DNA of 64,000 nucleotides. Origin: Megascapheus bottae. Lineage: Eukaryota > Chordata > Mammalia > Rodentia > Geomyidae. This document shows, piece by piece, positions 22,100 to 34,811 of this stretch. Numbering within the stretch: position 1 is the stretch's first letter; the number at the start of each line of letters is the position of its first letter. A program made the position numbers and the translations under genes. The notes under the pieces are model-generated. The model was given only the letters and a program-made list of their open reading frames with translations. It had not been told where the DNA came from and searched no databases. The stretch lies in assembly GCA_024803745.1 (NCBI GenBank), contig JANJXV010000020.1:17772777-17836776 (forward strand), given 5' to 3'.

Positions 22100-24780
22100 C
22101 CTCCTTTAGGTAGGAGTCTTATAGTTGCTACGTAGACAGAACACATGCCACCATATGCAGCAGAAATGGAGTCTTTGAGCTTCAGCACCATGGCTGGCCT
22201 CAGAGCTTTCTTATTGGTGCTTTCTTATGAAATATATAAGTCTGAACTTCAATTAAGCAGAGAAGAACTGTATTTGTTCTAAAATTACCTTTCTTATATG
22301 TAGAGATGTAAGTAGGTATGAGTAATTCAATAGGCTGCAACTTGAAGAATTTGTGATTGTGGTTATGTAGGAAAGCACAGTGAACTGTACAATTTTTAGG
22401 GGACATTTTATCAGATTGGTACATTTAGTTCTACTATATTAGTTTGGAAATATTTTGCTAGCAGAGCTAAATAAACATATATATACATATAATTGAAAAA
22501 TACTTTGTGTATAGTATATGCTGAAGAAATATTTGGTAAATATGTAAATGTGTCTGAAATATAAAATAATTATAAGAGCATGTGATCGTGAAGAAAGTAA
22601 CTAATATATCATAATTATATATATATATAATCTGCCTTACTAGATAAATGGAACAAAGGGTCAAATGTAAACATCTAACAATAGTTAATGGTTTAAAAAC
22701 CCCTGGGACAGTAGAATCCATTCTGAATTGGATTCAAACTTAGATCCGATAAATCCAGATCAAAATACCAAGTTCTGTACAAATTATTCCATTTGGGACT
22801 CTCAAACACAAGTGTCCACAGCCAGGTGGAAAATCTGGGAGCAAAGGAATGAGAATTTTCTTAATAAAAATTAAATGGTTGAGACCAGAAATATATTCCA
22901 TCACAGAATTTTGCTGTTATTATTTTTGTTGTTCAGAACTTAGAATACTTGCAAATGAAAAATAAGGTAACTTGGAGATGGGATCAAAGTCTAAACATGA
23001 ATAAATTAGAGTCTACTTAACTGGTTCAGAAGGGGAAGCATTTCTCAACTTCAAGTTCCTGCTGTGGGAGATTAGGAATCCCAGATTGTGAGATTATTCT
23101 AGTAACCAAAACTTAAGCAACAATGATAATAAATAAAGTTGATAATTAATTGCCATGAAGGTCATACTAATCTATTCTGTACCTTATAAAAAGTAAGAGT
23201 AACTTTAAAGTAGAGAACACTGTGCCTCTGTTGTCATCATACCTGTTTCTTTTCTCATGTGTTTCTGTGAAAAAGCTTGTCTGTCCCTCCTAATTATCCC
23301 CATGCTATTGGGTGACCCAAGTTCTTTGTAGCTGGTCCTTTACCCCAAACCCACTATCACGTGACAGCAGTCTAGATTTTGAACTTCCTGATCAAACCTT
23401 TGCTGATGGCTTTCACTTGCAGCAAAATTTTGGCACCATTTACTCACTATATGTCTCATTTTTATAATGTTATCACAGGTGTTACAACATGGGTACAATA
23501 TAGTGCTATGTAATGATTTGTGTTGTGTTCTTCTTTTATTAGCTCCACAGTACTAGGCAAACTGTGGGGAGGGAGAATGGCTTGGTGGGCACAGGTTAAG
23601 TTTGATTGAACTGCTTCTGATTCCAGGCTTCCTATTTTCTTGCTTTTTAGTTTTTTTTTAAAAAAAATAGGGCAAATCACTCAAGGAAAATGTCATTTTA
23701 AAAAATAAGCTTTCACCTGGTGACACAATAAAAACAGGATCCACAAAGAAACCTAGGGATTTGGGCAGATGAAGGATATTCTCTTCTGGAAGCTGTAAGA
23801 ACTCACGCTCTAATGGATTTAACTGGATTCTAGGGATGATGAAGTGAACTCTGGATGACTAGGTGAGCAGAAGATTAACTAGGCAGTATGTCCTCTACTA
23901 CAGAGCCCTAAGATGGGAGCTTATGGTTCCTGATAATTTATCAATCCATTTTACATTTTTATTAAACCTGTGTTATTGGAATAGAAGTTATTAGACTTTA
24001 GATGTAGCCTGTTATTCATTGCAAAACACAGCCTTCAAGTAAATGCTAATCTGGCTTCTAAAGGTTAATGTTGCTAGTGTCAGATTTTTCTAGGCAGCAG
24101 TTTAAAAGGCTTGACATTTCCCTAGTAGCCCCTGAGAAAGTGCCTCTTATTAAAAGTGTACCTCCTCTCAGAAAGTAGCACTTCCCAAGGTCTAAGTCAT
24201 TTCAGCATCCATTGAGTGCCTATCATATAGGAGGTACAGTATATATGACTATATACCTTAATTTTTAATTTTTTTCCTTTTGTCCACCCATCCAAGTTCC
24301 TGCCATTTGAAAACAATATTAAAATTGCACAGTTAATCATCTTTTCGATGTTGATGTTGTTAGAAAATAACTTCCAGTACATCATCAGTAATGGAATATG
24401 TTTAGCATTCTGCTGCTGACATGAGAGGTACAGGTGGTCACACCTTTAAAGTTCAAGTCAAACATTTTAAAGTCTGGGATCAGTGAGGTATTCTGTATAC
24501 TGTCTTGGACATATTGTATTGTCAGGGATAATGGGCAGCCTGTGGTTTGTTAAGGTTGGCTGTATGCTCAAGAAACAAGTCTTCTGGTAAAATCAATTTC
24601 TTTGCCAGCAGCCTGTATTGGGAATGTTGCCATTGTTGCTTTAAATTGTTTATTCTTTTGGGGATGATTGGCACTTGGAAGTGGAGTTTGTGCTTTCTGT
24701 TACTTTCCAATTGGCTTCTTCCCAGCCATCTTATTCTTGGCTCTGCCCTGATGTTTCCCTCTATCGGTGAATGTTTTTTT
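22100..24780. other. Intergenic, nothing recognised
   Basis: AT-rich, with a short TA run near 22614-22631 and an A/T homopolymer junction near 23648-23668. No gene or clear repeat family. Confidence 0.45.
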
Positions 24781-24822
24781 GTTTTGTTTTTGTTGTTTGT
24801 TTGTTTGTTTGTTTGTTTTTGA
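24776..24822. repeat. (TTTG)n microsatellite
   Basis: TTTG units account for the Asn/Lys/Gln-rich minus-strand frames over this position. Confidence 0.93.
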
Positions 24823-24829
24823 GGCACAG

Positions 24830-26560
24830 TGTTGACTCCTTCCCTTGGGCCAGCAGATACCCAAAGAGGAACCACTAGCGTAAGCCACCTGCATGCATGT
24901 GGGTATGAATTACATTCCATTCACTCCTGGAGTGAATGTTGGGTGGTCATGTCTTGCTATTTTGGATACTTTCCCTTGGCAGAACCAAACAGATAGAAGT
25001 GAGAACAAGGTGATCAATGGTTTCATGCCCAAAGGTATGCCTGCACCTCTAGCCTACATGGACCCTGCCCCAGGGCCCTGAGTTGATACAGATCTGGCCA
25101 TAGTCACCAGCCTCACAGGGACCTCACAGTGTGACACTCCTTCAACCACTCTTTGGATTTTGGATCTCAAATGTTCTTCAAAGCACTGTGTGTTCAAAGC
25201 TTTGTAAGCAGCCTGTGGTGAGGTCTTGTGGAAGGAAGTTGGATTATCAGAGGTCTGTCCTTGAAGGAGATAGTGAAACTCTAGCTCTTTCCTATCCCCT
25301 TGTTTCCCAAATGCCTTGAGGTGTGCCTGCCACCTTTGCCACACATACTACACCATGAACGTTCAGTCCTGCCAAAGGTCCAATGCATTAGGGCCACATG
25401 TCCACAGATAGAATCTTCAGAAACTGAGAGCCAAAGTCATCTTTCTTTCTTCCTAAGGACACATCTTTGTGAAAGATGTAAGGATTAATCTGTTCCCTTG
25501 GCTTTTTTTTTTTAGCTTATAGAACTGAAGTTCTTGTATTTCTTGGCTCATGGGTCTTTTTGTACTCTACCATTTTCAGATCTTTCTTTGCTACATCATT
25601 CTTTTTTTCTGCCAGTGAATCCCCTGCCTCACTCTTATGGGAAGACTTGTGGTTCAAGTTTAATGTCAGTACCAGGTAACATTGATAATATCCTCATTCC
25701 ATGATTTCAGTTATTTGATTCCATGATTTCAGGTATTTGATGCTCTTATGCTCTTTGAGATTGTCAGCAGACAAACATAAGGGATCAGTACCTGGCTGTC
25801 TTCGAGGCCCTCAATGTCCCTGCCACAGAGTTGTGATAACAGGTGCAGTGGTGAAGGATTGCTGGATTTAACATGTCATGGAATCACCCTGTATTTTCCA
25901 AATTTCATTGAGAAAATACTATTGGCTTTAGTTTGCTTTAACTTGGTGCATGAAATGCAAACAAAGATAAAGCATGAAATTGCATAATGGTTCTCAAGCA
26001 TATAGTGACACTTCCAATGATTCATGGGCATTTCATCTAATTTTTCAGACAATCATACTATTAGAAGATTCCCAGGCTTAGTCTAGTGGGTATAGGATAA
26101 GTACCAATAAGTCTAGTTTTGCATTAAAGATTTAACCACAGAAATACTTCTCAGAAGGCAAAGAGCATGTTTGGAAGTTTCTCCAAGATGCCCTATCTAA
26201 CTGGCAATTTAATGGCAAAATTTCTTCAGAAAAAGAATGGATTTTTGATATCCAAGATCATTTTGAATGATCAATTCAGATATGAGAAATCCAAAGGAGA
26301 TTACTCAAACTCATTAAATATTCATTATCAGTCATAGCTATCTTCAGGGCTGAGTGGAAAGATTATCCAAACATTATTTTTTAAGTTCCTTGAATGAGTT
26401 AAGTTTCTTGTCTTTGGAAGAAAAGAAAAGAAAAACACTTAAGGGCTGAATAAATGCAAGATCAGATAAAAGTAAAGGAAGGATGTAAAAAATACTGGAT
26501 TGCAATTTGTTTGACTTAAGCAAAAAGAAGAAAATGCTGGAGCAAAGCAAAGCAGATGGA
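24830..26560. other. Intergenic, unassigned
   Basis: A 600-bp stretch from 24890 to 25480 is richer in G+C than its surroundings and has a 96-codon minus-strand open frame (25054-25344) that I do not recognise. It may be an old LTR-type or pseudogene relic. A 23-bp unit (TTCCATGATTTCAG..) is repeated twice at 25697-25742. Confidence 0.35.
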
Positions 26561-26565
26561 GAAAT

Positions 26566-27202
26566 ACATTGCAGCGTTATTTATCATAGCAAAGATATGG
26601 AACCAACCCAGATGCCCCTCCATACATGAATGGATCAAGACAATGTGGTACAATGGAATTCTATGCTGCTATCAGAAAGAATGACATCTCTCTATTTGTA
26701 AGGAAATGGAAAAATTTAAGAAAAAATCATATTAAGTGAGGTAAACCAGACCCAAAGAAACATGGTTTCCTCAATGGTTTCCCTCTTTTGTAATAATTAG
26801 TACACATCTAGGACTCTCCTAACAGAGGATTACAATAGCTCAAAACCTAGGTACATAAGGTCATATAGGATGAGACTAAATGAAAGGAATTCTAGGATAT
26901 GGAATCAAGAGCTTTATCTTGTTTCATTGTTGCTTTTAATGTGCTATATTATTTATCTTCTCTTTTGTTGCCTTTTGGTTAATCTCATATTGTTACTGTA
27001 TGTGGTTTTGTTACCTGATATATTGTATAAATGTTTATTTGAAATAGGAAAGGGAAGGGGGAAAAAGATGATTGGGAGGGGGTGAGGAGAGGGGAATAGG
27101 GACAAAAACATGAGAAGGGGTATCAATGTATGAGAAGTAATGCACCTACTATCTGATGAATGTAACTGTAACCCCTTTATACATTATCCTGACAATAAAA
27201 AA
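26566..27202 (+). mobile_element. LINE-1 3' fragment, older subfamily
   Basis: Begins in the AALF-region of ORF2 (TTGCAGCGTTATTTATCATA) and runs to TACATTATCCTGACAATAAA. ORF2 is broken. I found no duplication. Confidence 0.9.
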
Positions 27203-27716
27203 GGAAACTAAACTTTGTGAACATTGTGAATTTTTTGGTGAGTGAAAGTTCTTTTAAAAGCCTCAGCAATATCACACACCATGCACATGATCACTCAATA
27301 CTTTCCACACTGTTCTCTAGTTCCACTACCAAGAAAGTGGTATTGATTTGAGTTGCTTTAACTCTGCACATACAATTTAAACACAACAGAGACAGCATGA
27401 AATTGCATGATGGGCGTCCAACATATAGCAGCCCTCCCAGTAATTGTGCTGCCATAATTTGATGCCTGACATTGACATAGTCATGAATTTCAAATCTTTA
27501 TAAAGATACTACAAAGCTAGGATTACAGGTGTAAGGCTATTTTTGTCATCTGCTTTTTTTTCCATTTTTTAAACTAACCTGTTAAAATTTATGGAAAGAT
27601 GGTGACTGAAATTTACTGGGAATGGCAAGAATAAATATTCTTACCTTACTGCAGGATTTTCAACATGAAATGGCAGTCAGATTAAAAGGAGTCTACTTAA
27701 GAGAATTCACTGAAGG

Positions 27717-28155
27717 GAGCTGGTGGTTCACACCTATAATCCTGGCTACTCAGGTGACTGAAACCTGATGATCAATTTGGAGCCAGCCTGGGCAGGGAAG
27801 TCTGTGAGACTCTCATTTCCAAACTTCAGAAAACTGGAAGTGGTGCTGTAGCTCAAGTGGTAGAGCACTAATCTTGAGCAAAAAAGCTCAAGAACCCGGG
27901 GCCAGGAGTTTGGCCTAGCGGTAAAGTTCTTGCCTAGCATGCACAAAAACCTGGGTTCTATTTCTTGGTACTACATGCATAGAAAAAAGCTGGAAGTGGT
28001 ACTGAGGCTCAAGTGGTAGAGTTCTAGCCTTGAGAAAGTCCAAGGACAGGGCTCAGGCCCTGAGCTCAAGCCCAGGACTGGCAAAAAAAAAAAGAGCTCA
28101 AAAAAAAATAGCTAACAGGTTCTGAGTTCAAACCTCACCACTGACAAATAATTTT
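27717..28155 (+). mobile_element. B1-ID SINE interrupted by a younger SINE
   Basis: The head (GGTGGTTCACACCTATAATC) and first part of the ID-like module lie at 27717-27895; the remainder (AACAGGTTCTGAGTTCAAAC) follows at about 28100-28155. Confidence 0.85.
27896..28092 (+). mobile_element. ID-type SINE nested in B1-ID SINE
   Basis: Starts GGGGCCAGGAGTTTGGCC, both modules intact, A tail of about 11. Short AGCTCAA copies on either side are the likely duplication. Confidence 0.9.
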
Positions 28156-28740
28156 AAAAAAAGAAAATACTATAAAATGACAGATGATGTTTGTAGTTTT
28201 TAATGCAGATGTTAAAGGCAGTTATCATGGTCTTGATTTTCTTTAATAATCATTTTGGTATCTATGTTGTATATATATGTATATATATGTACATATATTC
28301 ATAAAGATGCACTAAAATTTGTAAATCATTTAATAATTTTGAAATAGTAAGTTTTTAGAAATTTACTAAATTTTGATATGCATGAACTATTCTGTAATTT
28401 AATTAAGGAATTTAAAGCAAGATGGACTACAAACTGAGACCCATTTTAAGACACTGATTACATTACTCTCTTGGTCACAGAAGTATCACAATGATGCATC
28501 TTTGCTGCTCATTAGCTGGAAAGTAAGAGGAACTGTGTGTACAAACAGGATTTTTTTTGCGGTCCTATTGTAAGTCAAAGTTAACAAAATTCTATACCCA
28601 CTGTGCTAGGGAAATGGATGGAATATATCTGATAGTGCTACAACATGTTGTGGCACACCTGTGGAAAAGTGGAGAAAATAAGTCAATAGTCAGAAATGAT
28701 CTATTGTTAAGGGAAACTGAGAAGGTCCTCAGAACTCTAA

Positions 28741-28770
28741 ACAACAACAACAACAACAAACAACAAAAGA
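28741..28770. repeat. (CAA)n microsatellite
   Basis: Interrupted ACA/CAA triplets. Confidence 0.9.
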
Positions 28771-28797
28771 TAGGATTGCTTAAAAAAGGCCATAATA

Positions 28798-28990
28798 GGG
28801 GCCAGGAGTTTGACCTAGTGGTAGAGTGCTTGCCTAGTATGCACAAAGACCCGAGTTCGATTCCTCAGTACCACATACATAAGAAAAAAAAGCTAGAAGT
28901 GATGCTGTGACTCAAGTGGTAGAGCTCTAGCCTTGAGAAAAGTCCAAGGACCGTGCTCAGACCCTGAGTTCAAGCTCCACAACTGGGAAA
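28798..28990 (+). mobile_element. ID-type SINE
   Basis: Complete plus-strand copy. Fifteen-base flanks 28783-28797 and 28991-29005 match with two differences (AAAAAGGCCATAATA against AAAAAGACCACAATA). Confidence 0.92.
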
Positions 28991-29205
28991 AAAAAGACCA
29001 CAATATAAAGCACTAAAGAAAGTTTAAGAATGTTAGTCCATGTCTTTTTACTTAGTGACTTCCTACTGGATAACACTAGCTTAATTTGTAATGACAGTAA
29101 TTGGAAAATAGTTTAGGTAGTAAAGATATTTTTCCAAAATTAAATCTTTTATAGAAATATTAAAGATATGAATTGAATTATATGATACATTATAATGGCT
29201 TTCTT

Positions 29206-29389
29206 TTTTTCCTGGGCTTGAGCTCAGGGCCTGAGCACTGTCCTTGGGCCTTCTCAAGACTAGAGCTCTACCACTTGAGCCTCAGCTCTACTTCTGGCTT
29301 TTTTCTATGTATGTGATACTGAGGAATTGAACCCGGGTCTTGGAGCATGCTAGACAAGCACTCTACCCCTAGGCCAAACTCCTGGCCCC
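29206..29389 (-). mobile_element. ID-type SINE
   Basis: Minus-strand copy flanked by an exact 15-bp duplication TATAATGGCTTTCTT (29191-29205, 29390-29404). Confidence 0.94.
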
Positions 29390-30039
29390 TATAATGGCTT
29401 TCTTATCTCAACAGTATAAACATAAAATTTAGGCATGTAAAATGACAAATGGAATTTTGTCAGATTGTCCAGTCATTATTAAAAAGCACTGGAAAGACTT
29501 AAATTGTATTTATATTTTTTATTATCTTGATTAACTGTTTCAAGAGAAACTTTCAAAATGAATCAATATATACCCTGAAGAGTTACTAATTGGAGAAGAA
29601 AACTTTGAATTATGATATTTCAGAAAGTTATTTCCTAATCTCAAGTTTGGTTTTAATATTACATGTTTCTTAGATAAAGATATACTTTATTGTAACATGA
29701 TAAATGAGCAAAAGATAATTTTGCTTCAGTTCTTAGTTATGATGTATCCATGTGACAAAATACAGATTGACAGAGAAATCAAGCAGAAATACAATCTGTA
29801 TGGTTCTAATGTGAATTAGAGCTATCCAGACAATGAGTAATGCTGAAAGATGACTCTGAACTCAGGCATATATAGCATGTTCAGTCAGAAGCCAAGGAAT
29901 CATACCTTTTGAGTGTTCAGAGATGGTAAATTGTGAAAGGCAAATATACAGTAGATAAAATCAAGTTGGTGAAGATTGTCATGCAGATTCTTCTGGTTGC
30001 ATTTCCAGGCTAATGAGTATTTCGATGTTTTGTAGATCT

Positions 30040-30175
30040 AGATATGGTTGTCCAAGCCTGTAATCCCCACATGCAGACAGGGGAAGTGGGAAGATCTAGA
30101 GTTTGAGGCCACACTGAGCTACACAGTGAGGCTTAGGAAGCAAACCAGTCAAATAAATAAATGGAAAAAAACCCA
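30040..30175 (+). mobile_element. B1 SINE, old
   Basis: CAAGCCTGTAATCCCCACAT, AGAGTTTGAGGCCACACTGA and GCTACACAGTGAGGC, ending in (AAAT)n. Confidence 0.75.
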
Positions 30176-30437
30176 ACCCTATCTTTAGCAATCAACATCT
30201 GTCCTTTTTGGTAGAAAGGGGAGAAAACTTTGTAAAATTCAAGATTTTGCAGTTGGGGCAGACGGGAAAGGGCAGGGATTCTTCTGTCATCTGCTTTTCT
30301 CATTTCCTTTCAGCTCAAGATCCTTTTGCCAAAGGGAACATAGTAGTGTGGCATATTCTGGCTTTGAATGATCATAAATTATGATTCTACAAAATTCACA
30401 ATTTGGCAAGCTTTAGTATTTGTTTGTTTATTGTTTA

Positions 30438-30525
30438 TGTATTTATTTAGCAGTGCTAGGGACTGAATTCAGAGCTTTCTGCATGGTAGACAGGCGTTCT
30501 CTCACTAATTTCCAGGATCATTTCC
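30438..30525 (-). mobile_element. ID SINE head, old
   Basis: GCAGTGCTAGGGACTGAATT and GCATGGTAGACAGGCGTTCT are the reversed B and A box regions of an ID head. Confidence 0.6.
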
Positions 30526-31339
30526 AGGCTGATTTTTCACCATTTTAATTATTATAGAGAAAATTCATTAAAAAAGAATCTTCTATATGTTGACAAATCA
30601 CCAGTCATTCTTGAACGACAGATAAGCAATTATTTTTTTCTGCTCTGTATTTTGTAGTTAAATTTTGAGATGAACAATTGACTTGCTAAAAACTTGGAAC
30701 ACATTCCTGAAATTTGTTATTGTGCCTTAGGAATAAATATAACAAGATTTCTAAGACTCAGATAAAAATAATGGTCTCAAAGATTATATTTCCTTCTAAC
30801 TAAAACCTAGTTACTAATAGGATGTTTAGAAAGACAAGTCATTCTTGATTATTCAGAGATCAGAGTGTGTCTTTGGAGTTTTTGTAATCAATTTTCTGGA
30901 TTTATGCAAGATTACATAGAGACGAAAAATACAAGCACACACAAATCCATTATAAAAAAAGACTAGACATTTATGAAATTAGTCATCCATCAAATAATAC
31001 AGAATTCTCTCTGCCAACCACTAGCTCTATATTTCCCGTTGTCTAAAGTATCAGTAACTGGAAAACATATTGAGAAATCAGTAAATTCAATTCAAAGTGA
31101 AAATGCAAATGCTGCACAAGATATACTTTCATGAAACCTCCAAAAGTACTAATAAAGAACTCTAAGAATCACTGACAAATGAGAATCAAACCAACAACAA
31201 CTAAGAAGAAAATTCCAGAGCACTTATAGGACCATTCCAAAATGATTTGGAATCAAAATATTAAGAGATGGTATTGGATCACGATGTCTACTGGGCTAAA
31301 ACCAAAAAAGGAATGGGTCAGAGCCCTCTTAGATCTCAG

Positions 31340-31425
31340 TATTCTTCTGGGTGTAGTGTTTTGTCTGTAATCACAGCACTTGAGAGCTGAGGCAGAAGAC
31401 GGACGAGTCTGAGACCAGCCTCTGC
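31340..31425 (+). mobile_element. B1 SINE fragment
   Basis: CTGTAATCACAGCACTTGAG and AGCTGAGGCAGAAGACGGAC with GTCTGAGACCAGCC. Confidence 0.7.
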
Positions 31426-31487
31426 TGGTCCAGATATACTGTGTTCATAAACTGCTTTGTTAAATGGCAACTCCTTTGTACACCAGG

Positions 31488-31488
<1 letters not shown>

Positions 31489-31536
<48 letters not shown>
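31489..31536. repeat. (AC)n microsatellite
   Basis: About 23 AC units; gives a Cys-Val run if translated on the minus strand. Confidence 0.97.
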
Positions 31537-31540
<4 letters not shown>

Positions 31541-31651
31541 CGATATTCTAAAAAGGATAGAAAAGCAAGTGTCTTCAGGACAGATGTAATAACATTGGTT
31601 TAGGAACTGTATCAGGTTTGTATTTAAGATTTTTCATTTTTAAATAATGTG

Positions 31652-31711
31652 CGCTCTCTCTCTCTCTCTGTCTCTCTCTGTCTCTGTCTATGTCTATATC
31701 ACTCTCTCTAT
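31652..31711. repeat. (TC)n / TGTC microsatellite
   Basis: TC units with TGTC interruptions next to a SINE tail. Confidence 0.9.
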
Positions 31712-31940
31712 TTTTGCCAGACCTAGGGCTTGAACTCAAGGTGTGATAGCTGTCTCTAAGCCTCTTTGTGCACATGGCTAATGCTTTACCACTTGAGCCA
31801 CAGGGCCACATCTGCCTTTTTCCAAGTAGTTTTTAGAGTCTCATGGACTTTCCTGCCAGGGCTGGCTTCAAACTGTGATTCTCAAATCTCAGCTTCTGGA
31901 GTCACTGGGATTACAGGTGTGAATTACTAGTGCCAGGAAT
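31711..31940 (-). mobile_element. B1-ID composite SINE
   Basis: Reversed ID-like module (GCCAGACCTAGGGCTTGAAC) and reversed 7SL head (GGGATTACAGGTGTGAATTA). Confidence 0.88.
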
Positions 31941-32036
31941 CATATCTCTTATTCATGAACAAAGTGTAATATTTTGTCTTTAATCATCTTACTTACCTCC
32001 TAACAAAGAACAGTTATATTCAAATATGCCCTTTCT

Positions 32037-32211
32037 CTTTTTTTTTGGTCAGTCCTGGCCTGGGTCTTGAACTCAGGGCCTGACCTGAGCACTGTCCTTG
32101 GGCCACAGCACAATTTCTGACTTTTCTCTATGTATGTGGTACCAAGGAATGGAACCCTGGTCCTCATGCATGCTAGGCAAGCACTCTACCACTAGGCTAA
32201 GGTCCCTGCCC
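32037..32211 (-). mobile_element. ID-type SINE
   Basis: Minus-strand copy with a 16-bp duplication, one mismatch (32021-32036, 32212-32227). It lacks about 30 bp in the second module (between CCTTGGGCC and CACAGCAC). Confidence 0.92.
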
Positions 32212-32764
32212 CAAATATGTCCTTTCTTTACCCAAACTGTCTACTTGGAAGTGAGGGAACATGTTTTTGAACTGTTTTATGGGCTACCTGGTAAAAATAA
32301 CATTTCAGAAATCTTTCAAAATACTTTCTGAGCAAAAGCAAATTCATTTTGTACTTGAAAATCAAGTTTTAACACACAGAACAGGTAAAACATGTACTCA
32401 GTATGCCTTTAATAGATTGTAGTCATGTCAGTGTGCTTACAAGCAAAATTCTTTCATTCTGAATTTGAAAAATCCCTTTCCAATCAATTGTATTTTTTCA
32501 AAATTATCTATGAAGTAGAGAACCTCATTGCCTCAATAAAAGCCAGCCTCTCTCTGGACTGAGATTAGAAAAGGGATGTGATTATATCACCTTGTTCATT
32601 AACATGAGCCAAAGCCATCCATTCCAGTGAGAAACAAGACCCACTGGCACATTCCTTTACAGTACCTTCTAATGAACTATATGAAATTAGTGCTCAATAT
32701 CACTCCTCATTTGAAGATAAAATGTAAGTATTGAGTATAAATTTTAGGCAAAGTTCTAGTTTCT

Positions 32765-32999
32765 TTTTATGTGCTAGGCCTAAGGCTTGCCCTCAGGGCC
32801 TGGGTGATATTCTTGAGCATTTTTGTTCAAGAATAGTACTCTACCACTTGAGCCACAGAACTACTTCCAGATTTTCATTGCTTATTGTAGAAAGGAATCC
32901 CATAAACTTTCCTGCCTGGGCTGGATTTGAACTGGGATCCTCAGATCTCAGCCTCCGAGTAGCTAGGATCACAGGCATGAACCACCCACAACCTGCTAG
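32765..32999 (-). mobile_element. B1-ID composite SINE
   Basis: Reversed ID-like module followed by TCAGATCTCAGCCTCCGAGT and the 7SL head. Short AGTTCTA[G/A]T flanks at 32752 and 33000. Confidence 0.87.
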
Positions 33000-33333
33000 A
33001 GTTCTAATCTTAAGGACAATCTATATTTTCAAATTACATTCCTCTGATAATACGATTGATCTCAATAGACGATTTTGAACAAAGTCTGGCCAACAATATG
33101 ACTTCAATCATAAAATGTAAAATGACGGTTCTTTACACAAACATTCTTCAAAAAGGATTTGTTTATATTTCAATGAAATGGTTATTAGGTAAACTATAGC
33201 TCATCATTTGTGATGATGAGTATCTTTGATAAATGGTTCATGATACTGTTAGTATTTTAAGGCAGAACACAAGTGATATTTAGTAGTAAAAATCATTTCC
33301 ATTTGCAAAGTCCTGTTCAAATTATTTTTTAAG

Positions 33334-33345
<12 letters not shown>

Positions 33346-33372
<27 letters not shown>

Positions 33373-33480
33373 TGCAGTCATGGGACTTGAACTCAGGGCC
33401 TGGGCATTGTCCTTGGGTTTTCTCAAGGCCTTTGTGCATGCTAGGCAAGCACTCTACCACTAGGCCAAACTCCCATCCCA
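33346..33480 (-). mobile_element. Internally deleted ID-type SINE with (ATT)n tail
   Basis: The sequence jumps from TTTTCTCAAGGC directly to CTTTGTGCATGCTAGGC, so about 80 bp of the centre is missing, yet AAGTTTATTATTATT flanks it exactly (33331-33345, 33481-33495). The tail has become an ATT array. Confidence 0.9.
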
Positions 33481-34570
33481 AAGTTTATTATTATTTTTAA
33501 AACAATTTCATTTCTGTGAGTTAAAATGTTGATTTTCATTAACATTTTTAACTATTACTATAATGTATCAACATTTATGAAATACTGAGCATGATATTTT
33601 TATTCAAAGTTTCTTCTAGATTTCTTAGTAAATATATCACATAAACTAAGATCAAAATGTAGATGGGCAAAATAACAACTTTCTTGGAACATGATAGTAT
33701 TTCTCTTGTTTTCCAAAAAGTATGGCCATACTCTTCACCTTCATGGTTTTCTAGAAATAACTATTGCTCTTTTAGCAAGGTGATGTTCTTTTTTTTACTG
33801 CCTCGATGTAATATGGAAGTCCTAACTCATGTTTGCATAGAGCTAAGCAATCACAGCACTACTGGCTTTCTGTCATGTTACAAATTGACTTTAAAATATG
33901 TCTGCTTTATAAAGGGAAACAGTGCATTACCTGTGGTTAAACAGTTTGTAAACCTCACTTAGTGATCTGGTTTTACTTCATGCTAGAAGTGGACAACAAT
34001 GATTGTATTTCAGAATGTCCAATTGTTTTTAGTAATTTACAGTAGAAAAAAACAAAGCATTCTGTAAGTGTCTGTGATCAGCTTAGTCTTCAGCTTTAAC
34101 CTCCTTTCCCATCCTCAGTAGGTGTGGACGCTTCTTGGTTGGCTTGCTCTCTCCATCTTATGGTTATCTTAGGACTTATCAAAATTTACCTTATTAACAT
34201 AAGCTCAGCTGTAGGTGAAAAGATCCAGTTAATGTCACGAGGCTGTCTTTCTCACCTTTTGAGTATTTAAGAGGAGTTTTAGGAACTAAGGACAAAAGAC
34301 CAGTTTAAGAAGAGGCACTTAATGCTGTAATCACTTACAAAAGTACAAGGGCTATGAAGGAGCTATGAGCAAAACAACTGGTATTGACATAGAAAAACAT
34401 ACATCACAACATCATACTATTTCCAAATTGGTACGTTTACCAACAAGCGATTATTTATATAGAATACATTCATATTTTAAGTAATGCTTCATACATTTTG
34501 AATAATTTTAGAACATTTAGCAGAGCTGAGCTTATCAAGACTGCTTGGTCTGTGAGCCTGTAAGTGCTAT

Positions 34571-34811
34571 ATTTTTTGTTGTTGTTGTTTGGTTTTTGCT
34601 GGTTGTGGGGCTTGAACTCTGGGCCTGGGCACTGTCACTGAGCTCTTCAGCTCAAGGCTACTGTCCTAACCCTTGAGCCACAGCTTACTTCTCGTTTTCT
34701 AGTGATTAATTGGAGATAATTCTTCTTTAGTGCCCTGGCTGGTTTTGAATGGAATGAATCCTCAGATCTCAGCCTCTTGAGTAGCCAGGATTACTTGTCA
34801 GGATTACCTGG
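34571..34811 (-). mobile_element. B1-ID composite SINE
   Basis: Full minus-strand copy with a (GTT)n tail at the left; GATTACTTGTCA / GATTACCTGGCA is locally repeated at its head end. Confidence 0.9.

Noticed and set aside
24522..24920. 132-codon minus-strand frame
   Set aside because: It is read through a (TTTG)n microsatellite, with low-complexity Asn/Lys/Thr and no family features.
28557..28910. 117-codon plus-strand frame
   Set aside because: It includes a CAA microsatellite and ends inside an ID-type SINE; no conserved domain.
31336..31536. Cys-Val repeat protein
   Set aside because: Translation of an (AC)n microsatellite.
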